Notes: generated by a model not told the origin, from the letters alone. A stretch of 64,000 nucleotides of DNA from Sporosarcina jiandibaonis (GCF_013184495.1 NZ_JAAOIY010000005.1:1-64000), one strand, 5' to 3'. Shown: positions 36,910-46,113, counted from the stretch's first letter. Made by a program: numbers and translations.

Positions 36910-37100
36910 ACAATCGCCCCTATCTAATTCAAAAGTGAATTATTATTCTAATTTGAATAAACTATACATTACTGAATACCAGAATGCAATCACGATTTTA
37001 AAATATTTCTAAAATTAAAATGAAGGTGGGTTTATATGAATTTGCTAATTTAACTGTTACTATAAAGGATATAATTTACATGTTTAAAAGGATGAAACTG

Positions 37101-37673
37101 ATGAAAAACAACGGACAACGACGAGTGACAACAAGATGGAAAGGTAAGTCAGGTTTCTCGACACTCATCGCGCTTATAGCAGTTGGGGTATTTATGTTTT
37201 TCTCACTTGATGAAGAGCCTGATGTAGATAGGACAGGTTTTATTCCAGTGGAGTTGGTGAGGACGATCGACGGCGATACGATTAAAATTCTATATAACGG
37301 GAAAGAACAAAATTTGCGTTATTTATTAATCGATACGCCCGAATTAAACCACAAACAACAAGGAAAACAACCATTCTCGGAAGAAGCGGCAAAGCGGAAT
37401 GACGAACTGCTAAAGAGCGGGAAACTGGAAATTGAATTTGATATCGGGGAACGAGAGGACAAGTACGGGCGATTGCTTGCGTATGTGTACATAGACGGGC
37501 AAAGTGTTCAGCAGAAACTCGTCGAAGAAGGATTAGCGCGGGTTGCTTACATTTATCCACCGAACACAAAACATCTCGATCCGTATAAAGCCGCTGAAAA
37601 GAAAGCGCAAAATACGGGAATCGGCATTTGGTCGATCGAGGATTATGTAACGAATCGCGGGTTTAATAATTGA
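37101..37673 (+). CDS. extracytoplasmic thermonuclease (staphylococcal nuclease family)
   Basis: 190 residues with an N-terminal hydrophobic segment (about 20-36) acting as anchor or signal. The nuclease domain shows VRTIDGDTIKI, RYLLIDTPEL (catalytic Arg and Asp region), the Glu-containing PFSEEAAKR segment and DKYGRLLAYVYIDG with the second Arg. It resembles Bacillus YncB/YokF. The ATG at 37101 is nine bases after AAAAGG; earlier in-frame ATGs at 37080 and 37092 are possible. TATAAT at 37070-37075 may be its -10. Confidence 0.88.
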   Translation: MKNNGQRRVTTRWKGKSGFSTLIALIAVGVFMFFSLDEEPDVDRTGFIPVELVRTIDGDTIKILYNGKEQNLRYLLIDTPELNHKQQGKQPFSEEAAKRNDELLKSGKLEIEFDIGEREDKYGRLLAYVYIDGQSVQQKLVEEGLARVAYIYPPNTKHLDPYKAAEKKAQNTGIGIWSIEDYVTNRGFNN

Positions 37674-37683
37674 AGTTTCCTTG

Positions 37684-37711
37684 TTGACTTCTATTAAAAA
37701 CGTGATATTAT
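37684..37711 (+). promoter_or_regulatory. sigma-A promoter of the T-box leader
   Basis: TTGACT (37684-37689), a 16-base spacer and TATTAT (37706-37711) precede the T-box leader, with a start predicted near 37718. Confidence 0.7.
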
Positions 37712-37717
37712 TCAAAT

Positions 37718-38001
37718 CATAACATTTTGCGTGAAGTGTAATTTTTTAAAACTTAAATAGATTAATATGAGAGATGGTTTAGTAGTCATATTGTGAGCAG
37801 CAACGAGAGACTGAACAGTGCGTTTTGTGGTCTTCAAAACGCTAGGTGGTGAAAGTTCAGGCAGCAACATGTATGAAGTACGCCGTCCGATATTCTCAGG
37901 TGATTATGAAGTGGATTGTCAGCTAGCTGCTGACGAATCAATTAGGGTGGTACCGCGGAGAACTCCTTCGTCCCTTTTAAAGGGATTGAAGGGGTTTTTT
38001 T
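37718..38001 (+). promoter_or_regulatory. T-box leader, probable tyrosine specifier
   Basis: The T-box AGGGTGGTACCGCGG (37944-37958) is complete and directly precedes a terminator. Upstream lies a stem I-like region with a hairpin GCGTTTTG/CAAAACGC, and GGTGGTGAAAG. GAAGTACGCC near 37875 carries TAC at a plausible specifier position, reading tRNA-Tyr. Uncharged tRNA binding would stop termination and turn on the downstream transporter gene. The T-box is certain; the specifier needs a structural alignment. Confidence 0.95.
37961..38001 (+). terminator. T-box expression-platform terminator
   Basis: AACTCCTTCGTCCCTT pairs with AAGGGATTGAAGGGGTT with G-U pairs, followed by TTTTTTT. It begins two bases after the T-box sequence. 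Confidence 0.92.
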
Positions 38002-38036
38002 GCTTCTAAAATTATTGATGGTAGAGAGAGGTTTTC

Positions 38037-39440
38037 ATGATGTTTCGAATAAAGTCAGTTATATCACCTACATTTATAGAAGCTGTCATCATAGTGGCAG
38101 CGATTGTTGCAATGATTAGTGTAAGTATCATTAAATTCGGTGCGGTTCCGCATTTGCCGATTTTATTTTCTATCTTATTATTAATTTGTTATGGACTTGT
38201 TAAAAATGTTTCGTACAAGAAGCTTGAACGCGGTTTAGTAGATGGCGCGGGTGCAGGGATGGCTGCTGTCTTTCTATTTTTCTTTATCGGTATTTTAGTA
38301 AGTAGCTGGATAATGAGCGGGACGATTCCAACGCTGATTTATGCGGGATTCACGTTGATTACCCCGAATTTTTTCTTTGCCATAGTTTTTATTGTTACAG
38401 CGATTGTAGGGATTTCAATCGGGAGTTCATTGACGACGGTCGCGACAGTAGGGGTTGCTTTTATTGGCATGGCGACTGTGCTTGATTTATCACTCGCAAT
38501 CACGGCAGGGGCGATTGTTTCTGGTGCATTTTTCGGTGATAAAATGTCGCCGCTCTCGGATACGACAAATTTGGCTTCTTCAATTGTCGATGTTGATTTG
38601 TTTGAACATATTCGAAATATGGGATGGACGACCGTTCCGGCATTTGTTTTGTCGCTGATTTTCTTTGGCCTATTATCACCAGGTGTTACGTTGACTGAGG
38701 TTGATAAAATTACTGTATTCCAAGAAGGCTTGTTGGAAACGGGGATGATTCATTGGTATACGATCATTCCATTAATGGTTTTATTCGTACTAACAATCAT
38801 GAAAATACCGGCGCTTATGACATTGGCGGTCAGTTCCGCAAGTGCGGTTGCGATTACATTTTTCCATCATAGTTATGGTGCGGCAGATGTTTTCAACATT
38901 CTTTTCAGCGGTTATGTTTCAACGACTGGAATTGAAGATATTGATGCGCTCCTGACGCGTGGCGGCATGGAAAGCATGATGTTTACTGTGGGCCTAGTGC
39001 TCTTGGCGCTTAGTATGGGGGGCTTATTGTTTACGTTAGGTATTGTGCAATGCTTGCTTGCGAAAATTGAAAGTCTGTTGCGGAAAGTGTCATCTGTCAT
39101 TGCTGCATCAGCGTTAACCGCAATCGGCATTAACGTGTTGATCGGAGAACAGTATTTATCGATTTTATTAACAGGGCAAGCTTTTCAATCGCAATATGAA
39201 AAGGTTGGGCTTGCCAATAAGAATTTAAGTCGTGTGATGGAGGACGCGGGGACGGTTGTGAATCCATTAGTGCCTTGGAGCGTTTGTGGTATATTTATAA
39301 CGAAGATGTTGGGGGTCGCGACACTCGCATACTTGCCGTTTGCATTCTTTTGTCTGCTATCCCCGATTTTGACTGTGTTGTTCGGATATATGGGAAAGAC
39401 ATTAACGTACGGAGAAGCTGAAGAAAACACTATCGTTTAA
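38037..39440 (+). CDS. NhaC-family antiporter/transporter, T-box controlled (YheL-like)
   Basis: 467-residue membrane protein with about twelve helices. NhaC-family blocks include GDKMSPLSDTTNLASS (about 167-182) and GISIGSSLTTVATVG. NhaC members are annotated as Na+/H+ antiporters, but those under a tyrosine T-box (YheL type) have been proposed to import tyrosine. GAGAGG precedes two adjacent ATGs (38037, 38040). Regulation by the upstream leader suggests an amino acid role here. Confidence 0.9.
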   Translation: MMFRIKSVISPTFIEAVIIVAAIVAMISVSIIKFGAVPHLPILFSILLLICYGLVKNVSYKKLERGLVDGAGAGMAAVFLFFFIGILVSSWIMSGTIPTLIYAGFTLITPNFFFAIVFIVTAIVGISIGSSLTTVATVGVAFIGMATVLDLSLAITAGAIVSGAFFGDKMSPLSDTTNLASSIVDVDLFEHIRNMGWTTVPAFVLSLIFFGLLSPGVTLTEVDKITVFQEGLLETGMIHWYTIIPLMVLFVLTIMKIPALMTLAVSSASAVAITFFHHSYGAADVFNILFSGYVSTTGIEDIDALLTRGGMESMMFTVGLVLLALSMGGLLFTLGIVQCLLAKIESLLRKVSSVIAASALTAIGINVLIGEQYLSILLTGQAFQSQYEKVGLANKNLSRVMEDAGTVVNPLVPWSVCGIFITKMLGVATLAYLPFAFFCLLSPILTVLFGYMGKTLTYGEAEENTIV

Positions 39441-39464
39441 TTGGAATGGGAAGGTATAGCTGTG

Positions 39465-39953
39465 TTAGATTCTTTTATTTATCCTTAAAGAATCCCTATT
39501 AAGGATAATTAATAACGGAGTAATAATGAGATAAACACCAATTATAACAAAATAAAATAATCCTATATAATAACCCGCCAAGTTATATCGCTCTATTATA
39601 GGTGGGAGAATTTTGTTAATCGAAAAATAAGAGATACTATAAGCATCTACAATAAACAAGGAAGAAACAACAAAAACAATGCTATATATTATTGAAATGA
39701 CTAATATACTTTTAATTAAATCATTCGGGTATGCTTTTTTAATATACTGAGCAACTATTATTGAAAAAAAGAAACCCAAGACGATAATCATATATTTATA
39801 GTAAATAACTACATCCATATAAGGGATACCGCCCCATGAATGAAGTCTAACCTTTAGAACATAAAAACAAATCAAAAACAATGCTAGAGATGAAAGGAAA
39901 GAAATTATTGTGAAAGATAATCCTATTACAAATCCGGTCAACAATTTTTTCAA
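39465..39953 (-). CDS. four-helix membrane protein, unknown
   Basis: 162 residues, mostly hydrophobic, with four predicted membrane segments and a basic tail (RINKRI). Very AT-rich with many Ile, Tyr and Phe, unlike its neighbours. Starts at TTG with GAGGAGG upstream. No family recognised. Base composition suggests recent acquisition. Confidence 0.7.
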   Translation of the reverse strand: MKKLLTGFVIGLSFTIISFLSSLALFLICFYVLKVRLHSWGGIPYMDVVIYYKYMIIVLGFFFSIIVAQYIKKAYPNDLIKSILVISIIYSIVFVVSSLFIVDAYSISYFSINKILPPIIERYNLAGYYIGLFYFVIIGVYLIITPLLIILNRDSLRINKRI

Positions 39954-40101
39954 TAATTTACCTCCTCATTTTCATTGATATCGCTATTTTTTTTCGACAA
40001 TGTAATTTATTATATTATAGTTGAATCAATTGAATGTTACGCGACGGAATGCGGGTTTAATCATTAGGATTTATCAAATTGTAATTTAAGGAGGAAATGA
40101 T

Positions 40102-41013
40102 ATGAAGAAAACACCATTGTTTAATTGGGATGGAAGAACGGATCATGAAACCGATTGGAATCAGTATCGATACCATCAGATTATAGGTGAAGAAGCCGAT
40201 TGTGTGCTGATCGGTTTTGAGTGTGATGAAGGGGTAAGGCGTAATAATGGGCGTGTTGGCGCATCGGAAGCACCGAATGCATTACGGGCGGCCCTTTCGA
40301 ATATGGCGTGGCGACTTCCAGAAGGCAAGCAGCTGGCCGACGCTGGAAATGTTGTCTGCGAAGGAGAACAGTTGGAAGAAGCGCAACAGGAACTCGGTTC
40401 AGTTGTGAAGACGAATTTGGACGATAGTAGAACACCGATTATTCTCGGTGGCGGGCATGAAACGTTTTATGGTCATTATCTTGGTGCCCGCGGTTTCCTA
40501 GGCAAGGATAAGAAGCTGGGAATCATTAATATTGATGCGCATTTCGATATGAGACCGTATGATGAGCAGCCTTCTTCGGGCACAATGTTTCGCCAAATTC
40601 TGGAGAATGATGCAGATGCGGGCTATCTCGTTCTGGGAATTCAACGTTATGGAAATACGGAGAGTTTATTCCAAAAGGCGGACGAGCTTGGTTGTAAATA
40701 TATTTATGAAGATGAACTGACTGATGAGAACATGAAAGCGGCAGTGGATGCATTTATCGCGAATCATGATGCAATTATTCTAACGCTATGCATGGATGTT
40801 CTAGAAGCGGACGCGGCACCCGGTGTGAGTGCGCCGTCTCCATTTGGATTGCATCCGAAAGTCGTTCGGTCAATCATTCGAAAAGTAACGTCGAATTCAA
40901 AAACGTTATCATTTGATATAGCTGAAGTGAATCCATCGCTTGACCCTGATGGAAGAACCGTGAAATTAGGGGCAGCTTTTGTGAATGAAGCGATCATGGG
41001 TTTCCATAAATAA
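40102..41013 (+). CDS. hutG: formimidoylglutamase (HutG), ureohydrolase family
   Basis: 303-residue arginase-fold enzyme. Mn-binding motifs are GGGHETFYGH (about 114-123), NIDAHFDMR (about 143-151) and TLCMDVLEADAAPG (about 231-244). It releases formamide from N-formimidoyl-glutamate, the last step of histidine use. No other hut genes are present nearby, so the substrate is judged from similarity alone. AAGGAGG precedes the ATG. Confidence 0.88.
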   Translation: MKKTPLFNWDGRTDHETDWNQYRYHQIIGEEADCVLIGFECDEGVRRNNGRVGASEAPNALRAALSNMAWRLPEGKQLADAGNVVCEGEQLEEAQQELGSVVKTNLDDSRTPIILGGGHETFYGHYLGARGFLGKDKKLGIINIDAHFDMRPYDEQPSSGTMFRQILENDADAGYLVLGIQRYGNTESLFQKADELGCKYIYEDELTDENMKAAVDAFIANHDAIILTLCMDVLEADAAPGVSAPSPFGLHPKVVRSIIRKVTSNSKTLSFDIAEVNPSLDPDGRTVKLGAAFVNEAIMGFHK

Positions 41014-41019
41014 AATTTA

Positions 41020-41072
41020 AAATGCCTGTGCAATGTATGATTAACTATCATTTGTTTGCACAGGCATTTTTA
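41020..41072 (+). terminator. terminator after hutG
   Basis: AAATGCCTGTGCAA pairs with TTGCACAGGCATTT around a long AT-rich loop, followed by TTA. Confidence 0.8.
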
Positions 41073-41150
41073 TGTACTTTACATATTCAGTACGGTATAT
41101 TTTGATAACGTGGATAACAGTTGTCTATATTGTGGATAGAGGTGATTTAA

Positions 41151-41633
41151 TTGAAAATGAAAACAGGCGTTGAACAAGCAGTCTATGCTATTCTTCTACT
41201 AAATATATTGCCCGATAAAGCCGTACTTCCAGGTGAAGCAATCAGTCAACAGCTAGGGACTTCACCTTCGTACTCTCAGAAGTTATTGAGAAGGTTAGTC
41301 AATGCGGATTTGATTTCTTCTGTTCCAGGGATAAAAGGCGGTTTTAAATTGCATAAAAAACCAGAAGACATTCGGATTTATGATATTTATCTAGCGATAG
41401 AAGGGCATCAATCACTTTATTCCCCGAGCGGCATACTCGATGACATGCTTGACTTGGAAGAAGAAGATCAATGTTGCTTATTAACAGATTTAATGGACGA
41501 GGCCGAGGATGCTTGGAAAACCGTGTTAAAGCGTGAAACGATTGCCTCATTATCGGATGAAATTCAAGCAGATCGTTTTCAAGAACAAGTGACTGCATTA
41601 CAGGAATTGATTCGTGAAAAAATGGTTTTATAA
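41151..41633 (+). CDS. Rrf2-family transcriptional regulator
   Basis: 160 residues. A winged helix occupies the N-terminal half: QAVYAILLLN, then the recognition region LGTSPSYSQKLLRRLVNADLI and the wing SVPGIKGGFKL. The only cysteines are the adjacent pair near residue 105, so the three-Cys iron-sulfur site of NsrR/IscR is absent. The start is TTG with AGGTG six bases upstream. Possibly governs the downstream genes. Confidence 0.85.
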   Translation: MKMKTGVEQAVYAILLLNILPDKAVLPGEAISQQLGTSPSYSQKLLRRLVNADLISSVPGIKGGFKLHKKPEDIRIYDIYLAIEGHQSLYSPSGILDDMLDLEEEDQCCLLTDLMDEAEDAWKTVLKRETIASLSDEIQADRFQEQVTALQELIREKMVL

Positions 41634-41669
41634 AAGAGATTAGCTATCAAGTGGAGAGAAGTGTGTAAA

Positions 41670-41891
41670 ATGATAAAAGAGTTAGATCGTATCAATCAAT
41701 TGGCTAAAAAACAGCGTGAAGAAGGTTTGACCAATGCTGAAAAGGTCGAACAACAAGTGTTGCGAGAAGATTATCTACGTCAAATTCGCGGGCAAGTGCT
41801 TGATACATTTTCTGGTTTGACAGTAATCGATCCATTAGGAAATGATGTAACACCAGATAAAGTGCGTGATTTCAAAAAGGAAGGAAGTTAA
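41670..41891 (+). CDS. DUF896 (YnzC-type) protein
   Basis: 73 residues with the DUF896 pattern: an N-terminal helical hairpin (IKELDRINQLAKKQREEGLT), then LREDYLRQIRGQV and the C-terminal IDPLGNDVTPDKV. The function in Bacillus is unknown, although ynzC is in the SOS-regulated yneA operon. I chose the ATG at 41670; a GTG at 41661 is in frame. Confidence 0.92.
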   Translation: MIKELDRINQLAKKQREEGLTNAEKVEQQVLREDYLRQIRGQVLDTFSGLTVIDPLGNDVTPDKVRDFKKEGS

Positions 41892-41895
41892 GTAT

Positions 41896-42888
41896 ATGAA
41901 ACTTAGTGTATTAGACCAAGCACCGATAACAAAAGGAAATACTGCGCCAGATGCTTTGAAAAAAGCGGAGGAATTGGCCATTTTGGCAGATGAATTAGGC
42001 TATACGAGAATGTGGATGGCGGAGCATCACGGAACGAATACTTTCGCCAGCTCAGCGCCTGAAGTGACAGCTGCCCATTTAGCGGCGAAAACGAAGAACC
42101 TGCGAATCGGAACGGGCGGCGTCATGATGATGCACTACTCACCGTTGAAATTGGCAGAAGTATTTAAAACGTTGAGCGCGTTTTCTCCGGGTCGCATTGA
42201 TTTCGGCGTGGGGCGGGCACCAGGCGGCGATAATCATTCTATTTACGCACTATCCGAAGGACGCCAGCCGATGACACACAATATGTACGAGAAATTTGAA
42301 CTCGCACTGCAATTAATAAACGATGAGGTGCCGGAAGATAATTTGTACAATAAAACCATCGCGACACCTGCCCAAGTTGTGTTGCCTGAAGCCTGGCTGT
42401 TAGGGTCAACCGGGAATAGCGCAATTCAAGCAGGGCGCATGGGTGTAGGGTATTCATTTGCGGAGTTTTTCATGGGCGGCATGACAACAGAAATTTTGGA
42501 AGCTTATAGAAAGAACTTTGAACCGACCGTGTTTATGGAAAAACCAGAAATTAAAGTGACCTATATGGTAACAACTGCTGAAACTTCTGAAGAGGCTGAG
42601 TATGAAGCATTGCCGCAAGATATTTGGCGTTTATTGTTTACGAAAGGACGTATCGGTCAGCTGCTGTCGCCCGAAGAGGCTGCAAACTTTCAATTAACTG
42701 AAATGGATCGCATGACGATTCAACAAAATCGCAGCATTCACATCGTAGGTTCGGCAAAAGAAGTGGCAACCAAATTACGAGAAGAGCAGGCGTATTACGG
42801 TTTCGATGAGGCAATGATTTGCAGCATTCCGCATTCTCAGGAAAAGCGATTAGAGGTTTATCGTTTGTTGGCGAGAGAATTGTTATAA
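41896..42888 (+). CDS. luciferase-like flavin-dependent oxidoreductase
   Basis: 330-residue TIM-barrel enzyme of the bacterial-luciferase-like monooxygenase family. Blocks include DQAPITKG, MWMAEHHGTNTFASSAPEV (about 38-56) and DFGVGRAPGGDN (about 104-115). These enzymes use reduced FMN; the substrate is unknown. The ATG at 41896 follows GGAAGGAAG, closer than the in-frame GTG/ATG inside the preceding gene. Confidence 0.9.
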   Translation: MKLSVLDQAPITKGNTAPDALKKAEELAILADELGYTRMWMAEHHGTNTFASSAPEVTAAHLAAKTKNLRIGTGGVMMMHYSPLKLAEVFKTLSAFSPGRIDFGVGRAPGGDNHSIYALSEGRQPMTHNMYEKFELALQLINDEVPEDNLYNKTIATPAQVVLPEAWLLGSTGNSAIQAGRMGVGYSFAEFFMGGMTTEILEAYRKNFEPTVFMEKPEIKVTYMVTTAETSEEAEYEALPQDIWRLLFTKGRIGQLLSPEEAANFQLTEMDRMTIQQNRSIHIVGSAKEVATKLREEQAYYGFDEAMICSIPHSQEKRLEVYRLLARELL

Positions 42889-42931
42889 CACGAATCGGGT
42901 ACAGGAAAATTTCAAATGCGTTGAAAAATAT

Positions 42932-42972
42932 CCCTATCATTCGGATTGCAATCGAACGATAGGGCTATTTTT
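42932..42972 (+). terminator. terminator after the luciferase-like gene
   Basis: CCCTATCATTCG pairs with CGAACGATAGGG (one mismatch) around a 9-base loop, followed by CTATTTTTG. Beyond it, 42973-43184 holds short repeats of ATGTCCGC and no gene I can support. Confidence 0.75.
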
Positions 42973-43184
42973 GATATTCTTTATAACAATTTATTAGTTC
43001 TCTCCCATATGGCGATGATGTCCGCGCATTTCATCATTATGTCCGCTCAATCTTGTGATACGCCTGATTATGTGCGCGCACTCACTAAAGATGTACTCTC
43101 AAAATTCATCGGAGGCTACGAATTCCTCTCTCGTTTCTATATTCCGCGCAATCCGCTTTGAAATATTTAAATGGCTAGGTCATT

Positions 43185-43292
43185 CTACTCTTTTCTTAAA
43201 AGTTTTTTCAAAGTGTAATATAAAACCAGATATATTCCTGTGTAAATTAGCGCCCAGATAACGAATGGAGATAAAATGAAAAATAACTCCAA
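43185..43292 (-). CDS. 35-residue membrane peptide, candidate third gene of the bps operon
   Basis: A TTG at 43292, with AAGGG eight bases upstream, opens 35 codons for a peptide with a hydrophobic core (FFILSPFVIWALIYTGIYLV) and a basic end (KKLLRKE). It lies 38 bases downstream of the methyltransferase gene on the same strand. Small and unrecognised, so it could be chance. Confidence 0.4.
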   Translation of the reverse strand: MELFFILSPFVIWALIYTGIYLVLYYTLKKLLRKE

Positions 43293-43330
43293 CTAAACAT
43301 CCCTTCTCGTTGTAATCGCGACCATATCAT

Positions 43331-43861
43331 TTATTTTAACCTAAATTCTTCTTTGTAATTAGTAACCTCTTTCAGCGCATTTTCCTCAATAGGAATCCGA
43401 ACCGATAACATCCATATATTTAATAGCGAGAAAACAATTGCTGTGAAATACGCACTGAAAATTAACGGAAGAACGAGTAATTCCGTCGCGACGATCACGT
43501 AATTTGGATGACGTATAAATTTATAAGGACCTTTTTTCACGACATCTACACCGGGTAAAATAATAATTTTCGTATTCCAAAACTTGCCCAAAGAAGTTAG
43601 GCACCAGACCCTGGCTAATTGCGCAATCAAGAATAAAGAAAGAAGCGGGATCCAAAGAAGTGAAAGAGGCCTGTCTATTACTAGCACTTCTATAACTAGC
43701 GAAATGAAAAATGCCATATGCATTGCGACCATGATCGGATAGTGTCCCGCACCAGCTTCAAATGCACCTTGGCTTCGCATCCATTTTTCATTTCTTTTAG
43801 CAATCATTAGTTCGATAAGCCGTTGTATAATGACAATGGCAATGATGATGTAAAATAGCAT
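43331..43861 (-). CDS. bpsB: isoprenylcysteine-methyltransferase-like membrane enzyme (BpsB/YpbQ)
   Basis: 176 residues with about five membrane segments. The C-terminal GPYKFIRHPNYVIVATELL block (about 111-129) is the ICMT-family SAM and substrate motif. In B. subtilis the homologue methylates alkylpyrones made by the adjacent type III polyketide synthase. Lies 12 bases downstream of that synthase here, supporting the same role. Confidence 0.9.
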   Translation of the reverse strand: MLFYIIIAIVIIQRLIELMIAKRNEKWMRSQGAFEAGAGHYPIMVAMHMAFFISLVIEVLVIDRPLSLLWIPLLSLFLIAQLARVWCLTSLGKFWNTKIIILPGVDVVKKGPYKFIRHPNYVIVATELLVLPLIFSAYFTAIVFSLLNIWMLSVRIPIEENALKEVTNYKEEFRLK

Positions 43862-43873
43862 CCTGACTTCACC

Positions 43874-44953
43874 TCATTCCCATTTCAATAAAAGAAGTTC
43901 CCCGCAAAAACCTGGTCCAAGAGCTGCCATTAACCCATAGTCGCCAGTATCCGGTTTATTCTCCATGAATCGTTCAAGGACATACAGAATTGTCGGTGAT
44001 GACATGTTTCCATTCTCCCGTAAGATATCTCTTGAAATATCCGTCTTAGTCGAATCGAACCCGAGCGCAGATTCATAAGCTTCCAATACTTTTTTACCGC
44101 CGGGATGCGCAACGAAATGGGCAATATCCTTTTTCGTCAATTCATTAACATCTAGAAATTCATGCACAAACGGTCCCAGCCACTTCTTAATTATGCTTGG
44201 AATACTTTTAGAGAAGATTACATGCAGACCGCTGTTTTTCACATCCCAGCCCATGACATCTTCCGAATCGGGCATGAACTTTGAAGAAGTTGCAATTACT
44301 TTTGGCATTGGTTGACTCGCCTTGATATTTGAATAATCTCCCGCGACCAATGCACAGGCTACGCCGTCAGAAAATAAGGATGCTCCGACAAGATTGCTCT
44401 TCGAATAATCATCTTTCTGAAACGTCAAGCTGCATAATTCTACGGATAAAACGAGTACATTTGCAGTGGGGTAGGCTAGACAATATTCATAAGCTCTGCT
44501 GATTCCGGCAGCGCCACCTGCACAGCCAAGTCCCCAAATAGGAATGCGCTTTGTATCGTCGCGAAAGGGTAATAGATTCATAATCCTTGCTTCAATGCTC
44601 GGCGTTGAAATGCCGCTGCTGGATATGAAGAAAATAGCATCTATTTCAGATGCGTGGACTGGCCGGTTCAGCGTATTTTCTCCTTCTAAACAGGACTCTA
44701 CGGCCTGAACTCCATAATTAACGGCATGTTTTATATAAAGCGAATTGCGTTCTTCAAAATCATGTTCTTTCTCAAACCATTCTAGTGGCATGCATATATT
44801 CCGAGTCTCGATATCACCATTATCAAAAACTTTTAAGAGTCTTTCAATATTGGAAAACTTTTCGCTAAATAATGCACGTGTTAATTCGGCCGCTTGATGT
44901 TGCTGTATTTCATGAGGCGGTTTAAAGGTGCTAACAGAAAGAATTTTAGGCAT
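43874..44953 (-). CDS. bpsA: type III polyketide synthase (BpsA/BcsA)
   Basis: 359-residue chalcone-synthase-like enzyme. Catalytic Cys lies in WGLGCAGGAAG (about residues 141-151), His in HFVAHPGGKKVLEAYE (about 281-296) and Asn in ENGNMSSPTILYVL (about 314-327). It makes long-chain alkylpyrones from fatty acyl-CoA and malonyl-CoA in B. subtilis, where it pairs with BpsB as here. Confidence 0.94.
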   Translation of the reverse strand: MPKILSVSTFKPPHEIQQHQAAELTRALFSEKFSNIERLLKVFDNGDIETRNICMPLEWFEKEHDFEERNSLYIKHAVNYGVQAVESCLEGENTLNRPVHASEIDAIFFISSSGISTPSIEARIMNLLPFRDDTKRIPIWGLGCAGGAAGISRAYEYCLAYPTANVLVLSVELCSLTFQKDDYSKSNLVGASLFSDGVACALVAGDYSNIKASQPMPKVIATSSKFMPDSEDVMGWDVKNSGLHVIFSKSIPSIIKKWLGPFVHEFLDVNELTKKDIAHFVAHPGGKKVLEAYESALGFDSTKTDISRDILRENGNMSSPTILYVLERFMENKPDTGDYGLMAALGPGFCGELLLLKWE

Positions 44954-45294
44954 AGGTCCCTCCGTAGATAATTATTTGGTGTTATTTAACAATTCTAAAC
45001 TCAAGAGCATAGGCGTGTCCAATGATGAAAGGATTTCTTTCATGTAAAATAAATCATTGTGTTAGGAGAGATTTATCTAGCGGTAAAATTGAGCATGCTT
45101 GTTATGATTGTATTTGACTTCCGGAACAAGCATAGGTCTTATGAATTAATTGCAAAAGAAATGTTGAAATAATGTTCTTAGATTATATGCTTAGTTAGCA
45201 ATTACTATGAACCCAGTCTATATTCAATAACCATGAAACTGCTATAAGAATGCCCATTTACCGTAAAATAAAAAACAATAAAGGAGAAATAGAT
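44954..45294. other. 341-bp intergenic region, divergent
   Basis: It separates the polyketide synthase gene from purine nucleoside phosphorylase. It contains the inverted repeat ATGCTTGTT (45094-45102) / AACAAGCAT (45125-45133) and a TTGACT at 45114-45119 that may be a -35 for the phosphorylase, with only a weak -10 (TCTTAT). The purine riboswitch consensus is not visible. No open frame. Confidence 0.5.
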
Positions 45295-46113
45295 ATGAAC
45301 AATATAAATGAAATCACAGAAGCAAGGGATTTTGTCCTTAGTAAAATAAACGTAGTTCCCAAAGTAGGAATCATTCTAGGATCGGGGTTGGGAAGTCTTG
45401 CCGATGAAATCGAAAATGCGGTTAGCATTCCGTACGAAGATATTCCATATTTCTCTAAATCCGATGCAATAGGTCATGCAAATGAACTTGTTATAGGCGA
45501 ATTGCAAGGGCAAATTGTCGCGGCGATGAAAGGTCGTTATCACTATTATGAAGGATATTCTTTAAGCGAAGTGACTTTTCCGGTCAGAGTACTAAAAGCG
45601 CTCGGGATTGAAAAACTGGTCATCACGAATGCTTCCGGGGCAGTTAACGCGGAATTCAGCCCAGGCGAGCTGATGCTAATCACAGACCACATCAACTTGG
45701 TCGGATCAAATCCGCTAATCGGTAAAAATAACGATGAGTTAGGACCGCGTTTTCCGGATCTTTCGGAAGTTTATAGCCGTAACTTGCGGGCTACGGCTTC
45801 GAAAGTGGCTGAAGAGAAGGGCATAACGTTACGCGAAGGAGTATATGCATGGTGGAGCGGTCCAGCTTATGAAACACCTGCTGAAGTTCGCATGATTCGG
45901 ACGCTCGGCGGAGATGCAGCGGGGATGTCAACAGTACCAGAGGCAACGGTAGCAATTCATGCTGGACTTGAAGTATTGGGCATATCTTGCTTAACCAATA
46001 TGGCCTGCGGAATTTTAGACGAGCCTTTAAGCCATGAAGAAGTACTTGAAGTTGCAGCTAAATCCCGTAATTCGTTTGTAGAATTGATAAAAGCGATTTT
46101 GAAAGAGATGTAA
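45295..46113 (+). CDS. punA: purine nucleoside phosphorylase, trimeric type
   Basis: 272 residues. PNP class signatures are GIILGSGLGSLADE (about 21-34), GRYHYYEGY (phosphate/ribose His, about 80-88), NASGAVN (about 115) and MSTVPEATVAIHAG. The ATG at 45295 has AAGGAG upstream; an in-frame ATG at 45250 does not. Normally paired with drm/deoB, but here a single gene. Confidence 0.94.
   Translation: MNNINEITEARDFVLSKINVVPKVGIILGSGLGSLADEIENAVSIPYEDIPYFSKSDAIGHANELVIGELQGQIVAAMKGRYHYYEGYSLSEVTFPVRVLKALGIEKLVITNASGAVNAEFSPGELMLITDHINLVGSNPLIGKNNDELGPRFPDLSEVYSRNLRATASKVAEEKGITLREGVYAWWSGPAYETPAEVRMIRTLGGDAAGMSTVPEATVAIHAGLEVLGISCLTNMACGILDEPLSHEEVLEVAAKSRNSFVELIKAILKEM

Noticed and set aside
44954..45294. 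Possible purine riboswitch upstream of purine nucleoside phosphorylase
   Set aside because: Only TTTACCGTAAAAT resembles part of the consensus; the other conserved blocks and the three-way junction are absent.
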